Source: Massospora cicadina
Lineage: Eukaryota > Entomophthoromycota > Entomophthoromycetes > Entomophthorales > Entomophthoraceae
DNA: 64,000 nt
Reading direction: 5' to 3'
Assembly: GCA_022478985.1 (NCBI GenBank)
Contig: JAKSZP010009544.1
Coordinates: forward strand, 33,170-97,169
This document shows positions 1 to 11,645 of the stretch, piece by piece (position 1 is the first letter of the stretch; each line of letters begins with the position of its first letter). The notes under the pieces were generated by a model. The model saw nothing but the letters and a program-made list of their open reading frames with translations. It did no database searches and was not told the origin of the DNA. A program made the translations under genes and the position numbers.

Positions 1-480
1 AACCACTCAGCTAAACCTAACTGAACTTATCAAAACAACCAATAACTAATCACCCCTTAAACTAAACTGTGTCCGATTAATTTGACCAAAAGCCATCAAC
101 CACTCGGCCAAACAAAATAAACCTAATGAATCAATCAAATAATACCAAACTGCTACCCAAAACATCTCTATATATTTAAAATCATCGTGTACGTGACATA
201 TCTTCCAAACTACTAAATCAACTTCTACTTAACTTGCCAAAAGTATCTTATTAAATAGGTGAACCAAATTAGGTAGGTTTTTAAAATATATAAACCTAAT
301 ATCCAGATACCCATGCTTTGCTAAGGTATTTAGTTTATCAAATGATAAGCTCACATTGTAGCCTATAGGCTGTGCCAGCACTACTCTCAAGCCACTCGGA
401 CTAATAGCTTCGCTGTTGCCCTCGTGACTGGTGAACTGATTATCCTAACTACTTAATCTACTTAAACTCTAATACTGATT
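1..480. other. AT-rich left flank, no gene recognised
   Basis: No reading frame of convincing length and no recognisable motif. The stretch is AT-rich with runs such as CACTCAGCTAAAC and CACTCGGCCAAAC that look like weak internal repeats. It may be outer LTR or flanking sequence of RE1, but I find no second copy in the window to prove this. Confidence 0.4.
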
Positions 481-508
481 TCTGTTGAGTTTCAGGTGAG
501 CAATTTGG

Positions 509-747
509 TGAATTATTAGATAATATTCGCCAATTCTCACCCACTCACCCAAATAGATTGAACCCATCAGGCTTGATAATTTCAGATAACAAAGTGTGAA
601 TTATTCGATAATATTTGCCAATTCTTACCAATTCACCCAAATGGATTGAACCCATCAGGCTCGATAATTTCAGATTCGATAAGATTCGCCAATTCTCATC
701 CACTCACCCAAATAGATTGAACCTATCAGACTCGAAGGTTTCAGATG
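509..747 (+). repeat. three-copy tandem repeat
   Basis: Three imperfect direct copies of a 70-90 bp unit. Each contains a version of AATTATTxGATAATATTCGCC, then CACCCAAATxGATTGAACC, CATCAGGCT and GATAATTTCAGAT. Copy starts are near 509, 597 and 672; the third is shortened. The array lies at the upstream edge of the RE1 5' LTR and may be U3 enhancer-like repeats or a local minisatellite. Confidence 0.75.
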
Positions 748-1432
748 TCAGTCAGTCAGTGAGTGAATGTGTTTTATTAAGTAGATATTTCCTTTGACGT
801 AGGAAATTCTTCACTTTTTCTAATTAAAAAAAATTCCTCAAAATCTCAGCTTTGACCCTTTACTTTGCATTTATTGTTGTTTAAGTGAAATAATCCTCAT
901 TAACCAATCTGAGATTAACCAAATATACTGAATCAGTAACCAATCTACAATCTGCTCTATTTGTAAAAAGACAATCTCTACAAAGTATACCTTGGAGCTG
1001 AGCTGCCAGGGGAAATGTTGATTCGGCTTCTGTTGAGTCCTGAGGGACAACCTATACCAAACATGTCTAAGAGTGAATACAATAGTTTTGTCATAGGTTT
1101 AGAGCTTACAAAAGGACCAATGCTACAAGGAGTAGTATCAGAGGAGAATATGCTTGAAGAGTATGATCAGATCTTAAGCGCAAGGCTGTCTAGTGACTAA
1201 TTTGTGTGGAGTTGACCCCCTGAGTAGCAAGTTGGCCTTGCAGTTTAAGAAAGGCAAGGTTGGCAAGATAAATTTGGTTCTGACTACAGGGGTGGCATCA
1301 TCAGGCCCTAGTGATGATCATGAGAGTTCCTTTGAGTTTTTTACAAGGAAGCAGGAAAGGAAGTATATCATGGAGAGGATTCATCTGTGCTCATAATTAT
1401 AGAGGAGGGTAAAAAATGTTCCCAACTCCAAA
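660..1432 (+). repeat. RE1 5' LTR
   Basis: The stretch from about 790 to 1262 aligns collinearly with 23155-23656. Shared words include GTTGTTTAAGTGAA, GATTAACCAAATA and ACATGTCTAAGAGTG. The right end is placed by the PBS-like site at 1436; the left end is approximate and set by the length of the 3' copy. Short open frames inside it (around 1015-1396) are taken as chance, because they lie in an LTR. Confidence 0.6.
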
Positions 1433-1435
1433 CCC

Positions 1436-1445
1436 TGGTATTAGA
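1436..1445 (+). other. RE1 primer-binding site (probable)
   Basis: TGGTATTAGA just after the 5' LTR resembles the initiator-methionine PBS TGGTATCAGA (one mismatch in ten). That would set RE1 apart from the other families in the window, which use a TGGTGCTC type site. Confidence 0.45.
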
Positions 1446-1699
1446 ATTTCTAATTATACAAAATAATTTTGATCATGTCAAGGAGACTTCCAGATGATCA
1501 CAAATTGACTCACTACCTGTTGTGGGAGGACTCTCACTCATTATCAAATTGGAAAATAATATTAAATTCTTATAATTAGACTTGTATTCCTCAAAAAGAG
1601 AATGGGAAAACCATTAACACATTGATTAACTATAATGAGCGCTTGGAAAAGCATGAAACATGCTTTTTGCCATGGGCAAGTGTATAGAAGATTTAAAGA

Positions 1700-2998
1700 C
1701 AAAAATGCATACTATATCAGAGACAACCTATTCATAACCTATACCTCGCTTGCAGGCACCTCTATAGGCCTCTCAAAGGAATGAACCACAACTGATCAAA
1801 ACTGCTACATGCAGACCATGATTCACACCAATCTCTTTGAAGAGGATACCAACTTCAAACCAAATTTTAAGATCATGTACACACCTGAAGAAGGAACAAT
1901 TGCGGGTTTCCTCCATAAGTATGAGAACAACATTGATGGTGCTAGTGATCATCAGAAGGCTCACCATGTGCAAGGGTGTATAAGCCATGAGGCTCAGAAA
2001 ATCCTTATGTGAGTCTAAACCTGGACTATCTTGGACTGAAGTAAAAGATATTCTCTTTTAAAAGTTTGTTAGTAATCAAGACGTTCATTATATTAAACAA
2101 GAGTTCCTCATAAAGAAAATTGGGAAGAATACATCAGTTTAGAATTATAAGTCTCACTACTATAATAAGGCTCAACAATTATGTACCACAGGAACTATAG
2201 ATTTTCTTACCATAATAATCGTTTGCTAAGTTCATTATAGATGTATCCTAATTTGAAGATGCACATGACTCTAGCTTTTAAGACTGTGGCATCCATCAAG
2301 GCGCTTAAGCAAGCGGTACTTGATGTACAAAGAATGTATAAAGCTGAGTATAAGGCAATGAAACCAACACCTCCACCTCAACAAGTTAATAAGGCTGTTT
2401 ATGTTGCCAATGACAAGGGCAACAAATCAAAGGTTAGGGCTTTCAAACCTCCTGAACACTTGCCTCATTAAGAGTTTAGTTGCGTTAAGTGTCATCACAT
2501 GAGAATTTTTACTGATCATGTCCATTACTTGATGCGGAAACGGAATACATACTTACCAAAGAATACATACTTTGTCAACTTGGTGGATCTACACATTGAG
2601 GGTGAAGATGACCACAAAGATGACAATTTGGCTAGTACAGGATACCACATGTTAGGGGATCATAGCGCGGTGGCTGTGAATTCTAGAAGGAGAGACCATG
2701 GCACTAACAGATCTAAATTGAGTGATAACTATCTGGCGCAAGTAAGTTAGCGATTTTGTTTATCATTTCAGTGGAAGAAGGAGAGAAGTTGGTTATGGCT
2801 ACCTTCAAGAACTTGACACCTGATGGCAAAGATACTGTTGAGGCTAGTAGAAGCACTTCTTCTCCAAGACAGTTTGAGGAAACTGATACTGACATGATGA
2901 CCTCTGGAAACACTTTTGGCAAGGTTGTAATGAAAAAGGAAGTGATTATCCAGAAGGTGTTAGTTTTGGAAATACTTGACGCTATGGCTCCAGTTAAC
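1700..2998 (+). pseudogene. RE1 gag and start of protease (broken)
   Basis: Translated plus-strand pieces in several frames look like Ty3/gypsy Gag. A capsid-like stretch (1809-2012) is followed by a basic, proline-rich piece (2241-2471) and then a degenerate zinc-knuckle remnant starting CVKCHH near 2480 in which the later His and Cys are shifted. A further frame (2756-2998) leads toward the protease and is cut by RE2. Gag would coat the element RNA in cytoplasmic particles. At least five stops or frameshifts make this copy non-functional. Assignment rests on order (after LTR and PBS, before pol) and composition, so moderate confidence. Confidence 0.5.
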
Positions 2999-3003
2999 AT
3001 CAT
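2999..3003 (+). repeat. RE2 target site duplication, left (ATCAT)
   Basis: ATCAT immediately before the RE2 5' LTR; the same five bases follow the 3' LTR at 9877-9881. Five base pairs is usual for Ty3/gypsy integrase. Confidence 0.9.
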
Positions 3004-3456
3004 TGTCAGGACTCCTAGCCAAATGACTGAATAAGATGCATTGTATAATGTAAATTGAGCCCAAACCAACCAAAAAACCAAACTTCAGTTGGTTTTCAAA
3101 CACAAGCTATGAGATGAGCTTGACAGATCAACTGAGATAATTGGGGCTTGTACCAAATCCCCAATGTGTTTATCTATTATATCTAGGATTAGGTGGCTTA
3201 GATTTTCCCCGATATACTTCCCCAATTTCCATTAAAAAGCAGGTATTGAATAGTAAACTTTAAGCTTTTTCTCCCCTTTCAAAATTCTAAGTGAAAATTG
3301 TATGTATTTACATTTACCACACCATACCGATATCTTGATTTAACAAGACTTCTCAACTAAGAGAAGCAACCCAGGTAAGTAGCCAACACCCTCAGACTTC
3401 TTTCATCTGGCCTTAAACAACAAAAAAGATCCATGGTTTAAACCCATGATCCTGAA
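3004..3456 (+). repeat. RE2 5' LTR
   Basis: Starts TGTCAGGACTCCTA and aligns along its full length with 9417-9876. Shared blocks include CAGATCAACTGAGATAATT, AAACTTTAAGCTTTTTCTCC and GATCCATGGTTT. The end is degraded (CCTGAA where the 3' copy has CCTGACA), so the right edge is good to a few bases. Confidence 0.9.
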
Positions 3457-3460
3457 AAAC

Positions 3461-3478
3461 TGATGCTCCCTAAAAGGG
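3461..3478 (+). other. RE2 primer-binding site
   Basis: TGATGCTCCCTAAAAGGG, four bases after the LTR, matches the consensus TGGTGCTCACTACAGGGG seen beside the 5' LTRs of RE3, RE5, RE6 and RE7 at 14 of 18 positions. A tRNA 3' end would prime minus-strand DNA here. Confidence 0.75.
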
Positions 3479-3519
3479 TGCACCCTGTGTTCACAGTGAA
3501 AATTATAAAATTAAAGCAA

Positions 3520-5640
3520 AAGCAAAAATGGATAATAACGATTATGCTTTGGAAAACTCCTCAGATCATGAAGCTGCCCATTTCAGCAACTAATTAATCA
3601 ACATGAATGCTAGCAATACCATGATTAACTGTAATATTCTCTTTCCCTATTATATGGAAGTGACCCTCCATGCCTATCCATCAGAAAATGTAGCTTACAA
3701 CTATCTGACTTCGCTGAAGCTCTCCAGCTCATCTTATTCTGGGGCCTTCATTCCTGGGGGCTAAGACAATAGAAGAAGTGCTCTTGCCATAACAGATCCT
3801 ATGATGAACTTAGCCCAAAGCTCTTTGCTTGATATAGAACAAGTTGGAGCTGGACGTATGGAACGCTATATGCGTCACTTTGACCATCTCAATTTATACC
3901 ATTTACTTCAAGTAGTGGGGCTCCATCATCAATAATTACTTAGCCACATGCAGCTATCAGAGACCATACATTTGCAGCTCATTCAACTCTATCAATCTGC
4001 CTCCAAGTTTGGAAATGAAAAATGAACTACTATTGTGGAAAATTGGCAGTTTATTAATGAAATTCAAGTGTGCTCACCCGCTTAGATCAAGGAGTTATGA
4101 GTTGCATTTGAATGGAACTCATAACTCATTTTAGCTAACTAGAGGTTGTTATCCATAATCAAGTCATTGATCATACCCATGAAGTATGCTCTGAGTTTAA
4201 GAACTTTATCAATCTGTTGATGAATGTCTCCAGACCTTGAAAAATGATCTACAAATTAAGGGAAGGCCAGAATAGTTTCTATAACTTTGGGGTTCCAGGA
4301 GGGCTTGATGAGCGTGGACCTCCAAGTTGTGATGGATAAAAAGTTGAATGAGGACCCCATGGTAATGTTGGACAGGATGGTATAAGCGGACCCATGGTCG
4401 TTTTGGACAAGATGGTGGAGGGGGACCCCCTGGGCCCAGAGGTCCTCCAAGACCCAGTGGTTATCCTGGAATCCCTGATGAACGCCTCCAAGCATTAATT
4501 TAACGAATAAAAACTCTTGATGTCCAATTAGGACGCGTCGCCCAAGGAGCCCAACTTACTTGGGATGGTGTTCCCCTCTCTCCCAAAGTTTCCTTACTTG
4601 TTCATCATGAACGCCTTGGTACCTTGGCTACTTTACCTGTTTTGGTATGTAGATTAAAGCAAAGAGTGCTCACTACCAAAAAACATCAACTCGACCTTCA
4701 AGCCACCAAAACCACTTTAATAAATAAAGTATGCCAATTAAACCAACTTGTCACCACAAAAATGGCTCTCAGTGCCACTCACAAACAAGTAGATCTAATA
4801 ATTGATGATCTTAACGATCTGCAGGTACAAGTAGATGCGCTTCACCCTCAAGAGTATTCCTGAGATACCGCCTCTTCATTAAGTGAAAGCGCTGTCCCCA
4901 TATCTTTTCATGTCATTCATCCTCCAACCCCCCAAGTGTTACGCTTAAACTTCTATTAGAGAAAATTTTTCCCTGTAGTGGGAAGTATTTTCTCTTTCTT
5001 ATATTGCTATGAAAGCTCTATGGAGGAAGGACTGACCATCAATGACTTAAACATTTGACTAACTGTCTTAGCCATATGACTCAATACATTATAATCCCCC
5101 ATCTGATGCATTGCCATACTTGGACTGATGCCAAGCCTACCTTGCTTCAGGAATTTGGGATCGACTTAACCTTAACCAACCAAAAACAGACCTTTATGGG
5201 TATCAGCCTTAACTGTGGGGAAACTATCAGTGAATTCACCCACCATTTTTACCTCAAAGCACAAATTCTGGTTGCAGGGAATCATCTTATGTTAGACGAT
5301 GCCATTACCACTTCATTTTTAACATTTAAAAAATGCACAATATCTTACTCTATCTTAAAGTAGTGAAATCTAACTTAGCGTCCCTCCTCCATATTAAAGA
5401 GGCTATCTTGGAAATCCCAGCCAGACTACATAAACCCATCAGGCCACCCTTGTTTTAACTCCAATAAGCCCTAGTCCTAATTATTGGCTGATACTCCCCC
5501 CAATACACCTACACCTGAATTATACTGCACTCGTTGCAGAAGCAGAAACTACACTGTAGGTGACTGCACATCCTTCAACATAAGTCAGCAAAAGATTAGT
5601 CAGTACAGGGCAAGACGCTCCCTATGCTGACGGAAAACAA
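3520..5640 (+). pseudogene. RE2 gag (broken)
   Basis: Gag of RE2, readable only as fragments. A helical, Gln/Lys-rich coiled-coil-like piece is at 4624-4863. A capsid-like piece at 5055-5363 carries the pattern FMGISLNCGETISEFTHHFY, which matches the capsid C-terminal half where Ty3 Gag self-assembles. A zinc knuckle follows at 5525-5566 (C-x2-C-x9-C, with Tyr where the His is expected). Many stops. The region lies between the PBS and the DTG protease motif, as it should. Confidence 0.65.
5525..5566 (+). other. RE2 Gag zinc knuckle relic
   Basis: Translates to CTRCRSRNYTVGDC: the CCHC nucleic-acid-binding knuckle with the spacing of C-x2-C-x4-H-x4-C kept but His replaced by Tyr, so zinc binding would be lost. 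Confidence 0.6.
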
Positions 5641-5959
5641 GTAACTCAAGACCCTTGTTTTAGTTCTAGCTGTATCTCATTACTTCCAGTTGTTTTGTGT
5701 TAGCTGCCCATCTGAAGTGAAAGTCCTTCTATCTATTCAAGGGAATTAAAACCTTCATCTCTCTTACTTTTATGTTGGTCAGTTACCCCAACAAATTTTG
5801 ACAGTCAACTCTTCTATGGAGAGTCAAGAGCTGGAAGACAAAACATTCAAATGTATTGAACAACTATGAGCTTAGCCACATCAGAATCCTCTGCTTGCTT
5901 CACTGCAAATAACCTAATGACAGCATATTAGCTATTAACTCCCAATTTGGATCATTGGT

Positions 5960-6420
5960 GGTTTGAGTCAAAGTAGTAGTCCATAAGGTTAAAGTCCTGA
6001 CAATAATTGACACTGGTTCTCCAGTTAAAATAAATTCCTTCTGGCTTATCCAAAAGATAAAAATGGCTCCAGACTTGATTCACAAAGCTGAATATGGGAC
6101 GGCATGTAGTCAGTCTACTAAGGCTATATAAGCCTATTATGCTTTACCCTTCGTTTTGGGAAGTTATTAATTACTGCCCCACAGTTGCAATATAAATGTT
6201 AACTACAAATTGCTTTTTGAGGTCAAATTTATGCGGAAGTTTACCTGCATCAACAACCACAAGAGAAATACCTATCCCAGTTAGGGTATCTATTCTGTTG
6301 ATATTTGACCTCCCCATCAAAAGTAAAGGCGCCTTTATTAAATGAACTTGCTTTCTCAAATACCCATCCTCCAATTTTTTAAAATTCAGTACAAAGTCTT
6401 AGGAAAAAAACCAAGTTACC
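5960..6420 (+). pseudogene. RE2 retropepsin-like protease (broken)
   Basis: The active-site motif DTG is intact at 6009-6017 in the context LTIIDTGSPVKIN, typical of the aspartic protease that cleaves Gag-Pol. Downstream protease sequence continues in shifted frames. It lies between the zinc knuckle and RT. The catalytic Asp survives but stops and frameshifts would prevent a complete domain. Confidence 0.7.
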
Positions 6421-6929
6421 CCAGAGGCTGTGGATTCTGAAGAGGGGATCCCTCTGTATACCCCTCTTTCTATTACAATACCCTCAAGCTCACAAGTTAA
6501 TGTAGGTATGGGGATTCAGATTCTTACCCCTCCTGTTCAAATTTTGGAGCTTAGTGGACACCCAAACCCTTCCATCAAGGAAGCGTTGACCTGCCCAGGG
6601 ATTTTGGATCTGCCTATGGGAAATCTATCTCTATATTATTAGGGAATTTAACCACTAAAACTCTCCAGGTCCCTTGGCATGCCCCTATTGCTTATGTAAA
6701 ACTATGTCCCAATAAGATTACTGTTGATGTAAATTGTTTTGGCTTGTTACAGGACTTAGGATTCGATCCCCTACCCAACATAGCTTTGGTTGACAGTAGA
6801 ATCGAGGATTATATTATCAAAATGAATGCCAGGATTTTGAAGACCTCCTCAAGGAGTATGACAATATCTTTTCCTTGGGACCAAGTGACTACAGGAAAAT
6901 GTCTGAGGTAATTCATCTAATCAAAACTG

Positions 6930-7560
6930 TGGACCACCCTTCATTTAAATCCCAAACATATCAAAACTAATGTGGAAAAAGCTCAAGCGGCCTAAAGTTA
7001 CAGTAACTATTGGAATCTGGGTTACTTGTGCCTTCCGAAAGTTTATGAGCTTCCCCACTCCTATTAGATTGGAAAAATGGTGGTGGTCATTGGGTTGTTA
7101 TGGATTATTGCCACCTCAACTCTATCACTCTCAAAGATAGTTACCCCCTGCCGCGTATAGATGACTCTTTATGCTTAATGTCAGGGTCCCACTATTTCTC
7201 CGCTATGGATCCAACCAGTGGATACTGGAAAGTAAATTTTCTCTCTGAAAGATTGGGCAAAATTTTCTCTTGTCACAAGTGAAGGCCTCTTTGAGTCCAC
7301 TCAAATGCCTCAGGGGTTATGTAACGCCCCTTCTACCTTCCAAAGCGCTATGGATGGACTACTAGGCGATTTAAAACCCTCCTGCATACTAGTTTATCTT
7401 GGTGATATTCACATTTTTCAAGAACCTTTACCAAACATCTAGATCACCTGAGGCAAGTCTTTCAGCAGTTTTGGAAATCATCATTAAAAACTAAAGCAAA
7501 AATGCTCTTTCTTAGATTGAGATGTATTTTTGGGTCACAAGGTTAGTAAAGCCAGAATAT
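6930..7560 (+). pseudogene. RE2 reverse transcriptase (broken)
   Basis: Clear RT blocks in order: DYCHLNSITLKDSYPLPRID (7103-7162), YFSAMDPTSGYWKV, MPQGLCNAPSTFQ, then the catalytic box at 7395-7406 which reads YLGD instead of YLDD. The first catalytic Asp is therefore lost, besides the frameshifts near 7280 and 7420. The later LDHLRQVF block follows. RT would copy element RNA into cDNA in the particle. Confidence 0.88.
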
Positions 7561-8160
7561 CAATGGATGATAAGGTCTTGGATATTGCTAATATGATCCC
7601 CCCTAAATCCCTACGAGATGTACAACTTTTCCTAGGAATGATAGCTATTACCACCAATATATCCCCCATTTTGCAGACACCTCTAGCCTCTGGTGTATCT
7701 AAAGAAAGGAATACCTTTCAGTGGATAGAAGATCAACAGCAGGCCTTTGACCTGCTATGGTCTCTTTTTCCCACTCAGTACTTATCCTTCCAAATTTTGA
7801 TAAACCCTTCCTCCTCTTTACAGATGCTAGCAATATTTCCATTGAAGCCATACTATCTCATCATGATGAGAACATAGTGGACCATCCCATCAGCTACTAC
7901 AGAAATACTTTATTTAAGGCCAAACATAATTTAGCATTACAGAATGTGAATGCGCGCCAGTCCTACTGGCAATTAAGAATTATATAACCATAAGTATATG
8001 GGAAGCATTTTACCAATATACCTGACCATGCTTCCTTACGTTGGCTAAAGCAAATGAAGGACCCTGATGGGAGATTAACCAGTGGGCTATAAAACTTCAA
8101 AATTACACATTTTACATTATTCACTGACCAGGGCTGATCCATCAAAACGCGGATTGCCTT
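7560..8160 (+). pseudogene. RE2 RNase H (broken)
   Basis: After the RT-connection block (frame 7530-7877), the Ty3/gypsy RNase H signature appears as FTDASNISIEAILSHHDEN near 7816-7870, with TDAS holding the first catalytic Asp. The usual ENYxxxxxELLA segment is eroded (around 7910-7980) and a trace of the DHxxLxxL motif is seen near 8020-8050. RNase H removes the RNA template strand during reverse transcription. Confidence 0.72.
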
Positions 8161-8429
8161 TCTTGGCTTTCCATCTTAACTATAACTGACCCAAAGAGGC
8201 TTGACTATATTTTTCCTAACCCAACCACAGTTATGGAAGGATGAATCCCTTACCCTTCAAAAGGAATTAGCAAAAATCAGCAAATCTCTAAGTCAAGGAT
8301 GGTCAATTGTTCAAACTTGTGTCTAAACAATGGGTGCCATATGTAAAACCATCATCTAGAATTGACGTCATATTAGAGGGACATTGGCAAGTCAGCCGTG
8401 GGGAATTTAGAAAACCTATCATTAGATTA

Positions 8430-9410
8430 AACTCAATGTTATTTGGAGGGAATGCTTGTTTCTATCCAGTATGCATTGGAGTCCTGTCTGGTATGTAAAA
8501 GCCTAACTAGACCAAATCCCCACTAACAACATCCAGTGGTCCCACAATGTGAACCATTCTATACTATTAGCATTGATGCTGTGGGACCTCTTTTTTCACA
8601 CCTCCAATGGACATTAGTTCCTCCAACTAGCCGTGGACCATTGATGAAGTAGATCTAAGCTTTATAGCTCCTCACTGCTTCAGCAAAGGCTACCGCCATG
8701 TTTTTATATAATAGAATTATCACCCAAATTGGGTGCCCTAACATCATTCTTTACAATAATGGACAAAATTTCTGCTTGACGCTGATAAAAGATATAGCCA
8801 ACCTGATGGGAACCACACAGGTATTCTCCACCCCCTACCATCCTGCAACTGATGAAATGGTAGAGCGGGTAAAAGGTACTCTAACTGCAACCCTCCAGAA
8901 AATGGTATGACTGACCCCTTCATTGGCCCCAATACTTGCCTAGCGCAATTCAAGCCTATCAAATCATTTGCCATTGAAAAACTAGGATGTCGCCATTCCA
9001 AGCGTTGTATGGCAGAAAACCCCATCTGCCTTCCAAAGTCTAAGCTATGCTTGATCAAGCTTCTCCTGAAGCACCTGAAGTCTCTATGTGAAGTATTTCA
9101 AATGAAATAATAAGATTTTAGGCCCTGGCTGCTGAAAACCTGTCCTCCACGATCAGTAGAGAAACTTCTCAATTTAGCAATAAGCATGATCCCCTAACAC
9201 TCTTTCCAACCAGGTCACCTCATTCTATTCTATCATCACTGGCCTGGAGGTCGCAATCACAAAATGAGCACTAACCAGTCCGGGCCTTATCAAATCATAT
9301 ATAGACAGGGCAATGAACACTCAATCATAGAGGTTGTTCAGAGCATAGTTTTGAACTGAGTGCATAGTCACTTTCTCCAGCAATTTCCCCCCTGTGCCAA
9401 GATCTAGAGG
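8430..9410 (+). pseudogene. RE2 integrase (broken)
   Basis: A trace of the zinc-binding N-domain cysteines (CLVCKS, near 8492) is followed by a degenerate core: SIDAVGPL near 8570, ATAMFLYNRIITQIGCPNII at 8692-8751, NNGQNF in place of SDNGxxF, then TPYHPATDEMVERVKGTL (8836-8889), which keeps the catalytic Glu. The C-terminal GPY/F module is readable at 9270-9345 (GPYQIIYRQGNEHSIIEV). No chromodomain is seen before the polypurine tract. The first DDE Asp block is damaged and several stops are present. Confidence 0.82.
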
Positions 9411-9416
9411 TGGTAT
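9400..9416 (+). other. RE2 polypurine tract (degenerate)
   Basis: AGATCTAGAGGTGGTAT directly before the 3' LTR TGTCA. Purine-rich but interrupted. It is where plus-strand DNA synthesis is primed. Confidence 0.55.
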
Positions 9417-9876
9417 TGTCAAGATTCCTACCTTAACAGCCAAATTGGACACATCAGATAATGGGAATTATCCTGAACTGACCAAAAAACCCAACTTTTA
9501 GTATGAGTTCAAACCCAAGCTATGAGACAAGCTCAATCAGATCAACTGAGATAATTAGAGCTTGTACCAAATCAATGATTTGTTTATCTTATTAGATCTA
9601 GGCTTGGGTGACTTAGATTTTCCATGATAAACCTCCCCAATTTCCCTTAAAAAGCTGATATTGAAAAATAAACTTTAAGCTTTTTCTCCACTTTTGCAAT
9701 TTTAAATAAAAATTGTATTAATTTGGAATTTATTATACTAGACTCAATATCTAAATTAAACAAGACTTCTTGACCAAGAGAAGCAACCCATGTAAATAAC
9801 CAACACCCTCAGACTTTGTGTCATTTGGCCCTCAAGCAACAAAAAGGATCCATGGTTTCAAATAATGATCCTGACA
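9417..9876 (+). repeat. RE2 3' LTR
   Basis: 460 bp, TGTCAAGATT to CCTGACA, so it has short inverted ends TGTCA and TGACA. It is the better preserved copy and fixes the element end. ATCAT follows directly. Confidence 0.92.
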
Positions 9877-9881
9877 ATCAT
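9877..9881 (+). repeat. RE2 target site duplication, right (ATCAT)
   Basis: Exact copy of 2999-3003. Confidence 0.9.
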
Positions 9882-10846
9882 CTCATTTAAACGTATAAAG
9901 AAACCGAAGTTCATGACCAATATCAGCTATATCATGAAGTACTACATTTCAGGACATGATATTGCCACGCTCTAGAAACTTATTATGCGTTACCCTTCCA
10001 CTTTAGGTCCATGGTCCTGACGGCATTGGCAATGGTTTGGACAACAACCACCAAGACTTTCTAATTGGACACTTTTTCTCCATAAGTTTGTAGCAAGATT
10101 GATTTTACCGCTATCACAGTGAGAATTTCTAGCTACCAACTTCTACTTTACTTAAAAATAAGGATGTCAAACTATGGAAGCAACATATATTCTTAGTTGA
10201 AACAGATCAAACTATTTACCACATACATTACTTCTTGACAGAAGATGTAATGCAGCCATGGACTACCATTAGTGCAGAGAGAGATCATAATGAGCACTTG
10301 CAAAACCATTGAGACTCAACTAGGAGAAAATTCAAGATGACCCTGTAAATTAGTGTAAAGATTCCGCCTGATACAATATTGGAAGTAAACATTTGCAATG
10401 GAATAAGTGAACAAGGACCCAGAGTACTACCAGAATTCCATGTCACCACCTACTTTGGAGAGTAAGCATTGTTTTGGGAAACTTCACTACCAAACCTATC
10501 TTGGTCAAAAAAGGACAAGTTTTTTCACTGTCCTGACTGACAAGTTGCCAAGAGATAGTATCTTTCCATTAATTAGAAGACTTTGATGAGCTTGGGTTTG
10601 GGGATGTAAAACCCTAAATATCAGAAGGAGCTTGATGAGCTATTGGACGAGTTTAGTAACATCTCCATTACTGATACCAATGATTATGGCCTATGCAAAA
10701 GCGAAGTTGATAGAATGGATTCTGTTTCCACTATTACATTCCAGATAAAATTCTACTGCCGCTCAAAAGCAGGAAAAAGTATTGTGCAAGAGCTCAGCTA
10801 ACTGTCTGAAGCAGGGATAATTAGAGTGTTAAAGCTATTAGACATC
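9882..10846 (+). pseudogene. RE1 protease-RT linker and RT start (broken)
   Basis: Continuation of RE1 beyond RE2. The linker reads in several frames. From about 10618 a piece reads ELLDEFSNISITDTNDYGLC, and a following piece ends with LSEAGIIRVL (10800-10835), the block that precedes RT motif A in Ty3/gypsy Pol. The RT then breaks at RE3 and resumes at 20072. Confidence 0.65.
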
Positions 10847-11560
10847 TTTATAAAACTTTGGGGGTTTTCATTGGTGCACAGGTTTGCTTATCTGCTGACT
10901 CTAAAATAGAATATGGACTTGCTAATTATATAAGGACAATTAGATTAGTTGAGTTTTAATGAATGGGTAGATTTGGTCCTACTCTGTCGTTAACACTTAA
11001 AAAAGAACTCTCTTCAACAAGAAGCTGATGAACTACAAGATATAACAAAATAAGATATAGGTCTAAGATTTTATTAATATATGGTGGGAATTTTATAAGC
11101 AAAGGTAAGGGAGGTCATGTGTTAGGGGTAATTCATGGTAGCCACAATGGTCTCAGCATGTCTAGCTGACAAAAAGGGATATTGTTTCGATTTCAGGAAA
11201 GATTATAGCTGATTTTCACAAGGAATAGTATATTTAGTCGCCTTTCATATCAGCCTAAATGTCAGCTACTAAACTGACGATTTCCCATGAGTAATTGGCC
11301 ATCTTTGAGCTGATATAAACATATCCACATTGTTGGCAACAATTTCTGATGAAATTGTAACTATAAATATCATCATTTATGATCCTCTGAGAATTACAAT
11401 TAACCATTAAGTCAGTTATTATTACATATAGATGACATAATTATGTTGTCATCTTAAGCTCTATTAATAGGCTTAATTAAATATACAAACCAATAATCTA
11501 AATAAATTAAATCTTAACTAATCACAAGCTGGATAATGTGGTCATATATAAACCCACGCA
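10847..11560 (-). repeat. RE3 3' LTR
   Basis: Aligns along its length with 19359-20071. Shared words include GAATGGGTAGATTTGG, ATATCCACATTGTTGGCAA and CACAAGCTGGATAATGTG. The outer end has TT where the other copy has TG. Confidence 0.88.
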
Positions 11561-11645
11561 TACCACCACTTGCTTAGATTATCAGCTAAAAATGTCATCC
11601 TTAGATACTTACCACTATGAGTGAGTCCTGGCTAGTCTGTACGAA

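Larger units (their letters stand above)
3004..9876 (+). mobile_element. RE2: complete-length Ty3/gypsy element
   Basis: A 6.9-kb plus-strand element with two LTRs (453 and 460 bp) that start TGTCA, a PBS, gag, protease, RT, RNase H and integrase in canonical order, a purine-rich tract before the 3' LTR and a perfect ATCAT target duplication. Both ends are therefore secure. It lies inside the protease region of RE1. All coding regions have stops and frameshifts, and the LTRs differ at many positions, mostly by transitions, so it is an old insertion that can no longer move on its own. Confidence 0.92.

Noticed and set aside
1015..1396. Two open frames that might encode a small protein
   Set aside because: They lie inside a stretch repeated at 23155-23656 that behaves as an LTR, and the second copy does not keep the frames.
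4256..4495. Pro/Gly-rich minus-strand frames
   Set aside because: They oppose RE2 gag; low-complexity sequence, no conserved counterpart in another element.
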